Shown in pieces: positions 34,415 to 43,869 of a stretch of DNA of 64,000 nucleotides. Source of the DNA: Acidobacteriota bacterium (GTDB lineage: Bacteria; Acidobacteriota; Blastocatellia; Pyrinomonadales; Pyrinomonadaceae); contig JADKBM010000011.1 in assembly GCA_016715115.1 (NCBI GenBank), forward strand, positions 248,001 through 312,000. The letters run 5' to 3'. Positions within the stretch are counted from its first letter, which is position 1. The number at the start of each line of letters is the position of its first letter. The translations under genes and the position numbers were made by a program. The notes beneath the pieces are model-generated. The model was not told the origin of the DNA, did not search any database, and saw nothing but the letters and a program-made list of their open reading frames with translations.

Positions 34415-35365
34415 TTATTGCCCGATCAGATAGATTTGACTGATATCGGAAAGAAAGACGCGTTTTCCGGATGTCGCGAGACTCGCGAGATAGCCGTCAC
34501 GGTCGAGTTCGGTCTCGCCTCCGCCCGATTTTGAGACGAAGAAAAGGCCGTCGCCAAACGTCGTGATCGCGCGCTGAAAAACGATCCGGTCGTCCGCCTG
34601 CCAGAAACGCGTGACGTTCTTGGCGAGTTCGACCGGTGCGCCGCCTTTGAGCGGCAGTTTGAAAAGGGACTTTGACGAGGTTCCTTCCAAAAAATAGAAG
34701 TTCGAAGAGTCCATCTGCAGTTCTCCGATCATCCGATCGGAGGCTGTTTGATGGACCGTCTCGACCGGTCCGCCGACTTTGGAAACGCGTTGAATACCCG
34801 AAGATTCCGACCAGTAGAGATGTGTCGAATCCGAACATAGACCGTTCGCTCCGGCGCGCGGACCGGTCAGCTTCACCGGTTCGCCCCCGGTTTTGTCGAC
34901 TCGGTAGACCGGCGCCGCGGGCATTCCCTCGCCGACGAACGGCAGCCAGAAGACCGACGTCTGATCGACCACGATGTCCGAAGCCGAAAACGCATTCGTC
35001 AAAAGCATTGGTTCGCCGCCTTTCTTGGGGATCTTTCTCAGCCCGCCGGCGGAAAAATAGACGTGGGTTTCATCGATCCCAAGCGCCAGTGAATCCGGGA
35101 TCAGGTCGCCGCCTTTGAAAAGGAGCTCGGGAGCGCCACCGCCGACGGGCATCTTCATCAAGTTGTTGGTCCCTTCATTTTTGCTCGCGACCGTTCCGCC
35201 CGTCACAAAATAGAGATTTTCGGCGTCGGCGATCAGCGCCGACGGATGATCGAGCTTCTCGGTGACCGGTTTTGCCTTTTGCCAGACGGACGGCTTGGAT
35301 TCGCCGCAACCGAGCGCGGCCAAAAGAACAAGCAAGAAGGGAATCAGCGTTCGAATCGTTTTCAT
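34415..35365 (-). CDS. Lipoprotein with beta-propeller-like repeats
   Basis: 316 residues from ATG 35365, opening a lipoprotein signal (LLVLLAALGC, Cys20). The remaining sequence consists of repeated blades of the form NLYFVTGG...LMKMPVGGGAPELL, THVYFSAGGLRKIPKKGGEP, TSVFWLPF... and SNFYFLEG...LFKLPLKGGAP, about six in all. This is a beta-propeller of the kind found in DUF5050 and similar exported proteins. The function is unknown. The longer frame upstream of 35365 is not a credible protein. The stop directly abuts the M28 gene in convergent orientation. Confidence 0.82.
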   Translation of the reverse strand: MKTIRTLIPFLLVLLAALGCGESKPSVWQKAKPVTEKLDHPSALIADAENLYFVTGGTVASKNEGTNNLMKMPVGGGAPELLFKGGDLIPDSLALGIDETHVYFSAGGLRKIPKKGGEPMLLTNAFSASDIVVDQTSVFWLPFVGEGMPAAPVYRVDKTGGEPVKLTGPRAGANGLCSDSTHLYWSESSGIQRVSKVGGPVETVHQTASDRMIGELQMDSSNFYFLEGTSSKSLFKLPLKGGAPVELAKNVTRFWQADDRIVFQRAITTFGDGLFFVSKSGGGETELDRDGYLASLATSGKRVFLSDISQIYLIGQ

Positions 35366-35901
35366 TTTTTGTCGTTTGTTTCTGAATTGTCCGACCCGGT
35401 GTTGCGTGCGCCGGTGATGCGCCGACCAAGGAAAGCGGTCTGTCCGTTCGAGCGAGTCGCCTCGAAGTCCGGCCGGAAGATCGCGGGCGCAATTCGCGGC
35501 CAAATGCCAGCGGTTGCGAAAAGAACGATCGCCGGCTGCGGCCGAAAGAATGATACGCAAGTTCTGCCCCGGATTCCAAGCCCTACGCAACGGATTGCTC
35601 AAAATGACGGGCGAATTTCGTCGATTGCGGCACTCGGCAACTTGGTGTGTGCTCCGGGGACGGTCGCAAATCCGTGTTGATTGGTATTCTGCCAATCTCG
35701 ACGATCTCGCCAAAGGCGTTTGAGTCCGGTCGCATACTCGAAGCACGGCGAAAACTCTGGTAGATTAGGGTGAATCGAAACGCTGCAAACGGCGGATTCC
35801 GATGCGCACAATGCAAGACCGACGAGACGATCGGGAATTCGGTATCGCGCGTGATCCAACTGGTGATGCGCGTCGATGTAAGGGATTGAGGGGAATGAGC
35901 A
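35366..35901. other. 536-bp intergenic region; no recognisable gene
   Basis: It lies between the divergent lipoprotein and enoyl-CoA hydratase genes and should contain both promoters. Several open frames run through it on both strands, but they have no ribosome sites, no start-adjacent signals and no family resemblance that I can see. Confidence 0.6.
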
Positions 35902-36663
35902 ATGACTGAGATGATTACGCGGATCGATGGCACGATTGCCACGATAGTTTTGAATCGGCCCGAAAAGCGGAATGCGCTGAATGATGCTTTGATCGCGGCG
36001 TTGACCGCGGCATTTGAGGAACTGAACGCGAACACCGCGCTTTCGGCGATCGTTCTGCGCGGCGAGGGGAATGACTTTTGCTCGGGTGCGGATCTTTCGG
36101 CACTGCAGAAGATCGGCGAAAGCGACATTCTCGAAAACCTTGCCGACGCCGAACAGTTGATGCGGCTGATCTCGCTCATCCGGCGGGTGCGGATACCGGT
36201 GATCGCGGCCGTCACGGGACGCGCGCTTGCGGGCGGATGCGGACTCGCGACGGCGTGCGACGTCGTGCTCGCATCGCGATCGGCACGTTTCGGTTATCCG
36301 GAAGTCCGCATCGGATTCGTGCCGGCGATGGTAATGGCGATCCTGCGGCGCAACATTTCAGAAAAACGTGCCTTCGAAATGATCACGCGAGGCTTCGAAT
36401 TCTCGGCGGACGAAGCCGAGCGCGTCGGGCTCATCAATCACGTTTTTGATGAAGAAGTTTTCGAAGAAGAGGTCGCCGCGTTTGTTTCGTCTTACGCAAG
36501 AACGTCGCGTTCAGCGGTGATGCTGACCAAGAAACTGCTTTACCAGATGGACGGAATGACGTTTGACGCGGCGCTCGAGACCGGTGCCGAGGTCAACGCG
36601 ATCGCCCGTTTGACCGCTGACTGCAAGACCGGGATCGCAAAGTTCCTTGAGCGGAAACCCTAG
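35902..36663 (+). CDS. Enoyl-CoA hydratase/isomerase family protein
   Basis: 253 residues of the crotonase fold. TIVLNRPEKRNALNDALI, LRGEGNDFCSGADLSAL (the oxyanion-hole and hydratase loop), PVIAAVTGRALAGGCGLATA and GYPEVRIGFVPAMVMAIL are all standard. It should act in fatty-acid or branched-chain acyl-CoA beta-oxidation. It has the full family length, unlike the shorter paralogue at 38716. Confidence 0.9.
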   Translation: MTEMITRIDGTIATIVLNRPEKRNALNDALIAALTAAFEELNANTALSAIVLRGEGNDFCSGADLSALQKIGESDILENLADAEQLMRLISLIRRVRIPVIAAVTGRALAGGCGLATACDVVLASRSARFGYPEVRIGFVPAMVMAILRRNISEKRAFEMITRGFEFSADEAERVGLINHVFDEEVFEEEVAAFVSSYARTSRSAVMLTKKLLYQMDGMTFDAALETGAEVNAIARLTADCKTGIAKFLERKP

Positions 36664-36848
36664 AACCGGGAACTTAGAACGGAGAACGGAGAATGGAGAA
36701 CTGCTAACGGAGAACTGAGAAGTGAGAACTGAGAACTGCGAACTGCGACATGTCTATTTGTGCGCTAATAAGTTCTCAGTTCTCCGTTCCCAGTTCTCCA
36801 TTCTCCATTCTCCGTTCTCCATTCTCCGTTCTCAGTTCCCAGTTCTCA
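36664..36848. repeat. Heptamer-phased inverted repeat (GAACGGA / GAATGGA words)
   Basis: The left arm from 36664 reads GAACGGA-GAATGGA-GAACTGC...GAACTGA-GAAGTGA-GAACTGA-GAACTGC in 7-base phase. The right arm (36772-36848) holds TTCTCAG, TTCTCCG and TTCTCCA words, its reverse complement. It lies between convergent genes and could end both. Its right end overlaps the last 5 codons of the TPR gene (36832), giving that protein an array-derived RTGN tail. Confidence 0.85.
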
Positions 36849-38685
36849 AGATTTCCGCGGCCTGTTTCCGTTGGGCGAGGATCTCGCGGTCGGTGATCGA
36901 TCCGGTGATCTTCAGAAACTCCTGAAATGCAGCTCTCGCACTGGCGCTGTCGCCGTTTTCCGTGTAAAGCAATCCGAGCCGGAAAAAGACCGACTTCGAG
37001 GTCGGCAACAGCTCCGAGCGGGCCTGGTTGCGCGCGCTCTCAAGTTCGGTCAACGCCGATCTCTTGTCGTTCTTCAGGTACAAGACGACGGCGATCTTCT
37101 CGGTCAGCGCTGCCTGATAGATCGGCAGACGCTTTCGCGCCTCACGCAGAACCCGTTCGGCTCGGACGAGATCGTTCTTGCGCTGCAGTGCGACCCCAAG
37201 CGCTTCGTATGACTGGTAAAGCGTGTAGGCATTTACCTTGTCGCTCTTCATTTCCGTCAGTGTCTGAAGGTCCCAGACCGCCTCTTCGAACTGCCCGTTC
37301 TTGATCAGAGTCTGGGCGCGTCCTAGATACGCGTAAGGCGAAGGCTCGATGTCGAGCGCCGCGTTGAAAGCATTGATCGCCTCCTGATTCCGCCCGTTTT
37401 CCGAAAGCGCCACGCCGTACTGGGCCTGACCGCTGGCCGAATTCGGATCGACTGAGACGCTGTGTTCCCACAAAGCGAGGTCGTTAGCCCAGACGCGATT
37501 GTACAGAAAAGTCTGAACGCCAAGCGCAACCGAGATCGCGACCACAGCGGCAAGCAGAAATCGCGGATTGACGAGCCGTTCGATCGTCGCAAAAACGACG
37601 ATCAGAATACCGAAAAGCGGCAAATAGAGGTAACGGTCGTGAACCATCTGATCGGCCGGGAACGCTGTGAAATTGAAAACGGGAAGCAACGGCAGAAGAA
37701 AAAGCAACAGGCCGAGCGCCGCCAAGAAAGAACGCCGCGCGAGGTAGAACAGTCCGGCCAACGCTACGAGCGAGGCAATGGCCGGAACGATAAAACCTGA
37801 AATTCCGAGATCAGTGACGGGGCGAAGCGGATAGTTGACCGATAGCGTGATCGGAAACACGATCTGCTTGAGATAGAAAATGAAAACCGACGGCACGCTC
37901 CGAAGGGCGTCTCCAAACTGAACCGCGTTTTCGACCGGCTGCGTTATCCGCCCGAGCACGGCCCATCGTCCGGCAAAGAATACCAACGCGACGGCAGCGA
38001 ACAAGAGCGATCCCATCAGCGCCTTCTTCGAAAAGTACGGCCCGCGGAAGTCGCCGGAAAGGTCAGAATCGTCTCGAAGAAAAATGAAGTAATAGACCGG
38101 AACGCAGAGCAATGCAATTTCTTTTGCCCCGAGCGCGAGTCCGAAGAACGCTAACGAAAGGCCGATATCGGCGATCCCGCCGCCTTTTCTGCGATTCTCC
38201 GCGAACCAGACCGACGCCAGAAAGAACACGGCAAAAAGCAAGTCGGTCGAACCCGAGATCCAGGCCACGGATTCGACGTGAACCGGGTGGACAGCAAAGA
38301 TCAGTACGATCGCGAACGATGTCAACTGAGACATTTCCCATCGTCTGAGGAGCAAAAACGCCAACAAACAGACGGCTATATGAAGAAGAATGCCGGTCAG
38401 GTGCCAGCCGGCGGGATTGAGCCCGAAAATCTGGAAATTCAAAATTTGCCAAGCGGTGAAAGTCGGGCGCCAATAGTTGCTGGCGGTATAGTTGCCGTCG
38501 CCCTTGAAGGCCCAAACGTCCGACGTCAGCGCCGTGCCGGCGAGCGAAATGTCCTGAATCAAGGGGTTTCGCGCGACCTGCCGGTCATCGTCGTAGACGA
38601 ATTCTCCGCCAATGGAGTTGGCGAATACGGAAAAACAGACCAACACGATCAGAAGGATCCATTTGAGCTCGCTTTTGATTGTCAT
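36832..38685 (-). CDS. Polytopic membrane protein with C-terminal TPR repeats (TMTC/PMT-like)
   Basis: 617 residues. About ten membrane spans (residues 10-420) are followed by TPRs (about 430-610; ASGQAQYGVALSENGRNQEA, YAYLGRAQTLIKNGQFEEAV). The first loop (FVYDDDRQVARNPLIQD) and HPVHVESVAWISGSTDLLFA resemble TMTC-type O-mannosyltransferase-like proteins (DUF1736). The likely role is glycan transfer at the membrane, but no substrate can be named. The last four residues and stop are encoded inside the repeat array. Confidence 0.83.
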   Translation of the reverse strand: MTIKSELKWILLIVLVCFSVFANSIGGEFVYDDDRQVARNPLIQDISLAGTALTSDVWAFKGDGNYTASNYWRPTFTAWQILNFQIFGLNPAGWHLTGILLHIAVCLLAFLLLRRWEMSQLTSFAIVLIFAVHPVHVESVAWISGSTDLLFAVFFLASVWFAENRRKGGGIADIGLSLAFFGLALGAKEIALLCVPVYYFIFLRDDSDLSGDFRGPYFSKKALMGSLLFAAVALVFFAGRWAVLGRITQPVENAVQFGDALRSVPSVFIFYLKQIVFPITLSVNYPLRPVTDLGISGFIVPAIASLVALAGLFYLARRSFLAALGLLLFLLPLLPVFNFTAFPADQMVHDRYLYLPLFGILIVVFATIERLVNPRFLLAAVVAISVALGVQTFLYNRVWANDLALWEHSVSVDPNSASGQAQYGVALSENGRNQEAINAFNAALDIEPSPYAYLGRAQTLIKNGQFEEAVWDLQTLTEMKSDKVNAYTLYQSYEALGVALQRKNDLVRAERVLREARKRLPIYQAALTEKIAVVLYLKNDKRSALTELESARNQARSELLPTSKSVFFRLGLLYTENGDSASARAAFQEFLKITGSITDREILAQRKQAAEILRTGN

Positions 38686-38715
38686 ATTCAGGGGTCAGAG
38701 AAATTAGCGAGAAGT

Positions 38716-39291
38716 TTAGACGCGCGGCGGTTTCAATGCAAACGCGAGCGGATCCTCGACGATCGCGTCGATCAGACCGATCGTGAGCGCTTCGTCCGGG
38801 CCGACGCGTTTGCCGGTCAAAAAGATCTCCAGCGCCGTCGCTTCGCCAACGAGCCTCGGCAGGCGTTGCGTTCCGCCCCAGCCGGTCATAATTCCGAGAT
38901 TTCCGCCCGGGTGCGAGAAGGCCGCGGCCGGGGATGCGAAACGCGCTCGGCAGGCAAGCGCGAGGTCGAACGCACCGCCGAAACAGAGTCCATTGACGGC
39001 CGCGACCGACTCACATAGGGCGATCTTGTCCATCAGCGTTTGACCGCGCAATGCGAATTCGCGCGCCGTCCCGGCCGTCACCAAGGCGATCTCGCGCAGG
39101 TTCGCGCCGGATGCGAAGATTTCGCCGACGCCGGTAAAGACGACGCGTTTCGATTCCGTAGCGAGGCATTTCTCGACGATGCCGTGAAGCGACTCAAGGA
39201 CCGCGATCGACAACGGATTGCGTTCCGCCGGACGGTTGAAACGAACGACCGTTGTATCTTGAAGATGCTCGATAATTATGGCGTTAGACAT
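38716..39291 (-). CDS. Enoyl-CoA hydratase/isomerase family protein, short form
   Basis: 191 residues, shorter than the usual 250-270. It has TTVVRFNRPAERNPLSIAV, FTGVGEIFASGANLREI, VAAVNGLCFGGAFDLALACR and PGGNLGIMTGWGGTQRLPRL, so the crotonase core including the oxyanion-hole region is complete. The C-terminal trimerisation helices appear truncated (it ends FALKPPRV). It is 30 bp beyond the start of the membrane TPR gene and on the same strand. It could be active in a different oligomer or be decaying; there is no internal frameshift. Confidence 0.85.
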   Translation of the reverse strand: MSNAIIIEHLQDTTVVRFNRPAERNPLSIAVLESLHGIVEKCLATESKRVVFTGVGEIFASGANLREIALVTAGTAREFALRGQTLMDKIALCESVAAVNGLCFGGAFDLALACRARFASPAAAFSHPGGNLGIMTGWGGTQRLPRLVGEATALEIFLTGKRVGPDEALTIGLIDAIVEDPLAFALKPPRV

Positions 39292-39320
39292 TTTTGTCCT
39301 TGAAAATCAATAATATAGAT

Positions 39321-39938
39321 ATGTTCAGGATCAACAAAGCCCATCCGTGGCATGGAATTCCGATCGGCGACAATGTTCCGGACGAAGTCACCGTATTTAT
39401 CGAGATCGTGCCGCGCGACACTGTGAAATATGAGGTCGACAAGGAAACGGGTTACCTCAAGATCGATCGGCCGCAACAGTATTCGAACGTCGTTCCGGCG
39501 AACTACGGTTTCATTCCGCAGAGCTATTGCAGCGAGCGGATCGCGAATCTCGCGCGAGCCAAGACCGATATTGAGATCAGCGGAGGCGATGGCGACCCGC
39601 TCGACATACTCGTGCTTTCGGAACATCACATTCCGCGTGGCGACATTATCCTTAAGGCGCGTCCGATCGGCGGCTTTTGCCTGATCGACGGCGGTGAGGC
39701 GGACGACAAGATCATCGCGGTTCTCAAAGGCGACAAGGTCTTCGAGCAATATCAGGAGATCTCGGAACTGCCGAAGGGAATTCTCGAACGCTTCGAGCAT
39801 TATTTTCTGACTTACAAGAGCCTGCCCGACGAGAAGAACAAGTGCGAGATTGCCTTCAGTTACGGACGCGAAGACTCATATCGGGTGATCGAAGCGGCGA
39901 TCTTGGATTACGCAGGCTTGCTTGCGAAACTCAAATAA
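39321..39938 (+). CDS. ppa: Inorganic pyrophosphatase, family I
   Basis: 205 residues from ATG 39321 (upstream in-frame TTG codons are less likely). The active-site signature DGDPLDILVL (DxDPxD type) is present, with the usual flanking GFIPQSYC, PRGDIILKARPIGGFCLID and DDKIIAVLKGD. The enzyme hydrolyses pyrophosphate from biosynthetic reactions in the cytoplasm. The gene is divergent from the enoyl-CoA hydratase gene. Confidence 0.93.
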   Translation: MFRINKAHPWHGIPIGDNVPDEVTVFIEIVPRDTVKYEVDKETGYLKIDRPQQYSNVVPANYGFIPQSYCSERIANLARAKTDIEISGGDGDPLDILVLSEHHIPRGDIILKARPIGGFCLIDGGEADDKIIAVLKGDKVFEQYQEISELPKGILERFEHYFLTYKSLPDEKNKCEIAFSYGREDSYRVIEAAILDYAGLLAKLK

Positions 39939-39944
39939 GTCCGG

Positions 39945-40353
39945 TCAAGACAAGGCTTCGTTGGACGCATCACGATCCGAAGTTAACCAAACGAAGGCTT
40001 CCCGCTCATTGGCGAACGAACGGACGTTGAGGCCCGCGTTTTGGGCTACGAACTCGTAGAAAACATAGCCGGTGCTTTCGTCCTTGAATGCCGAGATCAA
40101 CAGTGCGACAGGCGGGTTTTTCGTTGCATTATCCTTCACGAAGGATAGTCTTTTCGGAAGCTGGAACCAGTCCCTTGAAGGCAACCTTCGAGATCGCGTC
40201 CCGAACGTCGTAGAAGAGGTCATAATCGTGCTCGGCCGCAAGCCGCCGAGCGTCTGATATCATCGTTTCGCCGTCCTCTCGATAGAAAACGCCGCTTGCC
40301 GTCAGTCGGATGAGTCGCATTGAATGATCGATCGAGATATTGATTGCAGGCAT
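39945..40353 (-). pseudogene. STAS/SpoIIAA-like protein gene with a single frameshift
   Basis: One frame from ATG 40353 gives PAINISIDHSMRLIRLTASG, SDARRLAAEHDYDLFYDVRD and AISKVAFKGLVPASEK, then stops at about 40129. The second frame continues RLSFVKDNATKNPPVALLIS...GYVFYEFVAQNAGLNV...EREAFVWLTSD to 39945. Joined, they make a protein of about 136 residues resembling SpoIIAA/STAS-like proteins. The two frames meet at an AAAA run; removing one A gives PASERLSFVKD. This could be a sequencing error, a real recent mutation or slippage. Start signal GGAG is present upstream. Confidence 0.7.
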
Positions 40354-40544
40354 TTGAAACAACTCCGGAAAACGTGGTTACCGTAAGTATACAGTTTCCG
40401 GAGCCAACCCGTGCGCGGACCGGGAATTCCGGAAAGCGCGTGTGCCGCGATCCGCAAAGCCTTGACAGGCGGACGGATTCGTCCCTCGATTATTGTTCAA
40501 GTTGACAGCAGAAGGCCAGATTCTTATGATTGCACCTTCAACCG

Positions 40545-41147
40545 ATGCCCGAAATGAATGAACCTAACCAAACGGCCGCAGTCCCGGATCCGGCCACTCT
40601 TGCAGCGGACCGAAAAGACGGAAAGTCTCCGAAAGACTACGCGGCACTCGCGCTGACGACCTTTGGCGTCGGTTATCTGCCGCTCGCCCCGGGAACCTGG
40701 GGTTCGATGGTCGGCGTCACGATCTATGTCTTTTTTGTATGGCTCGAATCCGCTACGATCGCGCTTTATGTTCCGAAGGGCTGGACGGAAACCGAGATCA
40801 CGGCTTGGGTTCACTTCGGAAATCTTCTGGCGTTCCTGACCTTTTGTCTCGTCGGCGTCTGGGCTGCAAATCGGTCGACGCTGATTTTCAGACATAAGGA
40901 TCCGTCGCAGGCTGTCGTTGATGAGGTCATCGGACAATTGCTGACGTTTCTTTTCATCCCTTTTACGTACTCCTGGAAACTGATCCTTGCAGGATTCTTG
41001 CTGTTTCGGCTGTTCGATATTTGGAAGCCGTATCCGATCGACTCGCTGCAGAACCTTCCCGCCGGCATCGGCGTTTGCGCCGACGACATCCTAGCCGGTG
41101 TCTACGCCGGATTATGTCTTAGTCTCTTGTATGCGATTGGCCTATGA
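40545..41147 (+). CDS. pgpA: Phosphatidylglycerophosphatase A
   Basis: 200 residues. The first 30 are polar; the PgpA core then shows TTFGVGYLPLAPGTWGSMVG, VVDEVIGQLLTFLF, FRLFDIWKPYPIDSLQNLPA and GVCADDILAGVYAGLCL. It dephosphorylates phosphatidylglycerophosphate in phosphatidylglycerol synthesis at the inner membrane. The start is uncertain (ATG 40545, ATG 40554 or a TTG at 40530). AAGGCC upstream would suit a short overlapping frame at 40525. Its stop overlaps the next start (ATGA, 41144-41147). Confidence 0.92.
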   Translation: MPEMNEPNQTAAVPDPATLAADRKDGKSPKDYAALALTTFGVGYLPLAPGTWGSMVGVTIYVFFVWLESATIALYVPKGWTETEITAWVHFGNLLAFLTFCLVGVWAANRSTLIFRHKDPSQAVVDEVIGQLLTFLFIPFTYSWKLILAGFLLFRLFDIWKPYPIDSLQNLPAGIGVCADDILAGVYAGLCLSLLYAIGL

Positions 41148-41845
41148 TCGTTCACGTGCTTAATGGTGATTGTCTGCTCGAGCCGTTCGCGGCCGCCGGT
41201 CTGAACGGCGAGCCGCTTGTTTTTCGTGAATGCTTGATCGAAGGGCCGATCGACGCTCGCGAACGCGACGATTTCTGGAACGCGCGGGCGGCCTTTCTAA
41301 AAGAATCGTACGACGCCGAAGCCGATGACTACCGACTGAACCTCGCGAACAAAGCCGAAGCGCTCGTGAAACTAAGCGACAAAGACGAGGTGTGCCTGTG
41401 GTTCGGCGACGATTTGTTTTGTCAGGCAAATATGTGGTTTTGCCTCGAACTTCTGGCCGATAGCGCTGCCGCCGTTTATCGCGTTTTTCCGGAAGGGATC
41501 GATTTTGGGCACGAATCGGCGGATCAGTTGAATCTAAGCTTCGCAAATCGAGTGCGGCTTGGCAGGGAAGACCTCGAACTCGGCCGGGAACTATGGGAAG
41601 CATTTCGATCCCGCGACCGACGGTTGTTCGAGAATCTCGGCGGAAAACGATCCGCGGCTTTTCGGAAGCTGTCGGAAGTCTGTCTCGCCGCCCGCGATGT
41701 TGAAACGCGTCCACTCGAATCCGTGAAGCAGATCATTTCGGAAATCGGCGATGACTTCGACGCTGTCTTTCGCGAATTCTCAAAACGCGAGGCGATCTAC
41801 GGACTCGGCGACGCGCAGGTCAGACGTTTGATCGAAAGCGCTTAG
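41144..41845 (+). CDS. DUF1835 domain protein
   Basis: 233 residues. VHVLNGDCLLEPFAAAGLNG and VFRECLIEGPIDARERDDFW at the start and LWFGDDLFCQANMWFCLELL in the middle are the DUF1835 pattern. The domain is widespread and uncharacterised. It is translationally coupled to pgpA through an ATGA overlap, though a link to lipid synthesis has not been shown. The last 4 bases overlap corA in convergent orientation. Confidence 0.83.
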   Translation: MIVHVLNGDCLLEPFAAAGLNGEPLVFRECLIEGPIDARERDDFWNARAAFLKESYDAEADDYRLNLANKAEALVKLSDKDEVCLWFGDDLFCQANMWFCLELLADSAAAVYRVFPEGIDFGHESADQLNLSFANRVRLGREDLELGRELWEAFRSRDRRLFENLGGKRSAAFRKLSEVCLAARDVETRPLESVKQIISEIGDDFDAVFREFSKREAIYGLGDAQVRRLIESA

Positions 41846-42861
41846 GTCTCTTCGTCGCGATACTTTTTCTCAAAAATCCATCCTTTTCTCCAGAAATACG
41901 CGACAAACGCGAGTCCGACAACGGCCATCACGGCAAGTGTGATGAAATAGCCGTATGTCGTTTTCGTCTCCGGCATATTGTCGAAATTCATTCCGTAAAT
42001 GCCGGCGATCAGAGACAGCGGCAACATGATCGTCGAGATCAGGGTCATCACCTTCATCACGTCATTGGTCTTGTTGGCGATGACACTGAAATGGATGTCG
42101 AACAACCCCGAGACCAGATCACGATAGTTCTCCGAAAGATCGGAAATGCGCTGCAGATGGTCGTGAACATCGCGGTAAAACGGAAGGATCTGTTCCGGAA
42201 TCTGCGGGAACTCGCCGTGAGAAACGCGGTAAAGAACGTCGAGTTGCCGCGCAGAAATTCGCTTCAGGCGGGCGACGGCGCGGCGAAGGTCCATAACGTC
42301 TTCGAGTACGACGTTGTTCGACTTCTTCATCAGGAAAACACGTTCTTCGAGAGCGTTGATGGTGTTGTCAAAATCATCGACGACGGGCATATAGAGGTCG
42401 ACGAGCTGGTCGAAGATCTGATGGAGCAAATAGGCCGCGCCCCGCTGGCAAGGGTATGAATTCGATCTGATCTTCTGTTTGACCTTGTCGATGCTCCGAA
42501 ATCGTTCGTGATGATAAGTGACGACGAAGTTCCGTCCGAGATAGCCGTCGAGTTCCTTGGTGACGAAATTGGTCGAATTTGTCTCGGTCTTGACGCCGTG
42601 AAGGATGAAGTAAAGATAACTCTTGTAGGCTTCGACCTTGGGTTGATTGCGCGTCTCGCGGCAGTCTTCGACCGTCAGGTAATGAAACTTGAAGACATTC
42701 AGCAGAATCTGTTCCGCAAGTTGGATCTCGTCATCCGTTTGAGCGTTGAAATCAGCCCAAACCAGAATGTCTTCGTCGTCGAGCAATTCCGGGAGGTCTT
42801 CGGCCGTAAAACCTTCTTCAACGGATTCGGCACCGTCGCGATAAACGATTATTTCGAGCAT
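41842..42861 (-). CDS. corA: CorA-family magnesium/cobalt transporter
   Basis: 339 residues. A long cytoplasmic helical domain (about 1-275) leads into two C-terminal membrane spans with the conserved pore motif YGMN (in IAGIYGMNFDNMPETK), followed by the short acidic loop and a basic tail (RKGWIFEKKYRDEET). The family carries Mg2+ and related divalent ions as a pentamer in the inner membrane. Length and motifs are normal. Confidence 0.95.
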   Translation of the reverse strand: MLEIIVYRDGAESVEEGFTAEDLPELLDDEDILVWADFNAQTDDEIQLAEQILLNVFKFHYLTVEDCRETRNQPKVEAYKSYLYFILHGVKTETNSTNFVTKELDGYLGRNFVVTYHHERFRSIDKVKQKIRSNSYPCQRGAAYLLHQIFDQLVDLYMPVVDDFDNTINALEERVFLMKKSNNVVLEDVMDLRRAVARLKRISARQLDVLYRVSHGEFPQIPEQILPFYRDVHDHLQRISDLSENYRDLVSGLFDIHFSVIANKTNDVMKVMTLISTIMLPLSLIAGIYGMNFDNMPETKTTYGYFITLAVMAVVGLAFVAYFWRKGWIFEKKYRDEET

Positions 42862-42954
42862 TGTCTTTGGTCGGCCTTTGCCTAACTCTTACTAAACTTG
42901 AACCCTCAGGTTTCCCGCTGCGTAGAAGGCAATGATAATCTTTACTTGCAAAAT

Positions 42955-43869
42955 ATGAAAGAACAAACGGTTACGCTTCGAGTTGATCGTGTGACAAAGC
43001 GTTTCGGCGAATTTACGGCCGTCGAAGATCTCAGTTTCGAGGTTCGCTCGGGCCGTGTTTTCGGCTTTCTCGGACCGAATGGCGCCGGCAAAACGACGAC
43101 CATCCGGATGATCGTCGGGATCACCGCGCCGGACGAAGGGTCGATCCGGCTTTTCGGCCGGGATATCGACGAGAAACTTCAAGACCGGATGGGTTATCTC
43201 CCGGAGGAGCGCGGACTTTACAAAAAGATCAAGGTCGTCGAACAGCTTCGTTACTTCGCGGCGCTCAAGGGCGTTTCGCGCAAGGAAGCCGACCGGCGTA
43301 TCGATTACTGGCTCGACCGAATGCGCCTTTCCGAATGGAAGAACAAAAAGACCACCGATCTTTCAAAAGGGATGTCGCAGAAGATCCAGTTCATCGCGAC
43401 CGTATTGCACGATCCGGAATTGCTGATCCTTGACGAGCCGTTTTCGGGGCTGGACCCGGTCAATGTCGAGTTTCTGATCGAGGTCGTCTCGGAACTTAAA
43501 GCACAGCACAAGACGATCATCTTTTCGACGCATCTGATGGAAACCGCCGAACGCCTCTGCGACGACATTATTTTGATCAACAAGGCGCGAATGGTTCTGT
43601 CGGGAACATTGCGCGAAGTTAAGGAAAGTTTCGGTTCGAACCTCATCTCGCTTCGCGCTGATTCGGCTGAAGCGATATTGGCGGACACATCGCTCGTTTC
43701 GAAGGCGATCGCCCACGCGGATGAGACCGTGGTCGTCCTCGCGGACGGCGTCGATGAACAAATGCTCCTCAAACGGCTCGTCGCGAACGGCTCGCGGGTG
43801 ACCAAGTTCGAAAAAATCGAGCCGAGTTTGAACGACATCTTTATTGAGAAAGTGAGAAGTGAGAACTGA
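42955..43869 (+). CDS. ABC transporter ATP-binding protein (NatA-like)
   Basis: 304 residues from ATG 42955. Walker A GPNGAGKTT (40-48), the signature LSKGMSQKIQF, Walker B LLILDEPFSGLDPVN and the switch His (FSTHLMETAE) are all present. A C-terminal extension follows. The subfamily pairs with an ABC-2 permease, and the likely partner is at 44628-45980. The last five codons (VRSEN) and the stop are read from the beginning of a repeat array, so the natural C terminus has been replaced or extended. Confidence 0.93.
   Translation: MKEQTVTLRVDRVTKRFGEFTAVEDLSFEVRSGRVFGFLGPNGAGKTTTIRMIVGITAPDEGSIRLFGRDIDEKLQDRMGYLPEERGLYKKIKVVEQLRYFAALKGVSRKEADRRIDYWLDRMRLSEWKNKKTTDLSKGMSQKIQFIATVLHDPELLILDEPFSGLDPVNVEFLIEVVSELKAQHKTIIFSTHLMETAERLCDDIILINKARMVLSGTLREVKESFGSNLISLRADSAEAILADTSLVSKAIAHADETVVVLADGVDEQMLLKRLVANGSRVTKFEKIEPSLNDIFIEKVRSEN

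Noticed and set aside
35366..35901. Genes on either strand between lipoprotein and enoyl-CoA hydratase
   Set aside because: Open frames lack start signals and family resemblance, and several disagree in frame with each other.
39945..40353. Programmed ribosomal frameshift
   Set aside because: The site has only AAAA without a slippery heptamer or evident downstream structure, so an error or mutation is simpler.
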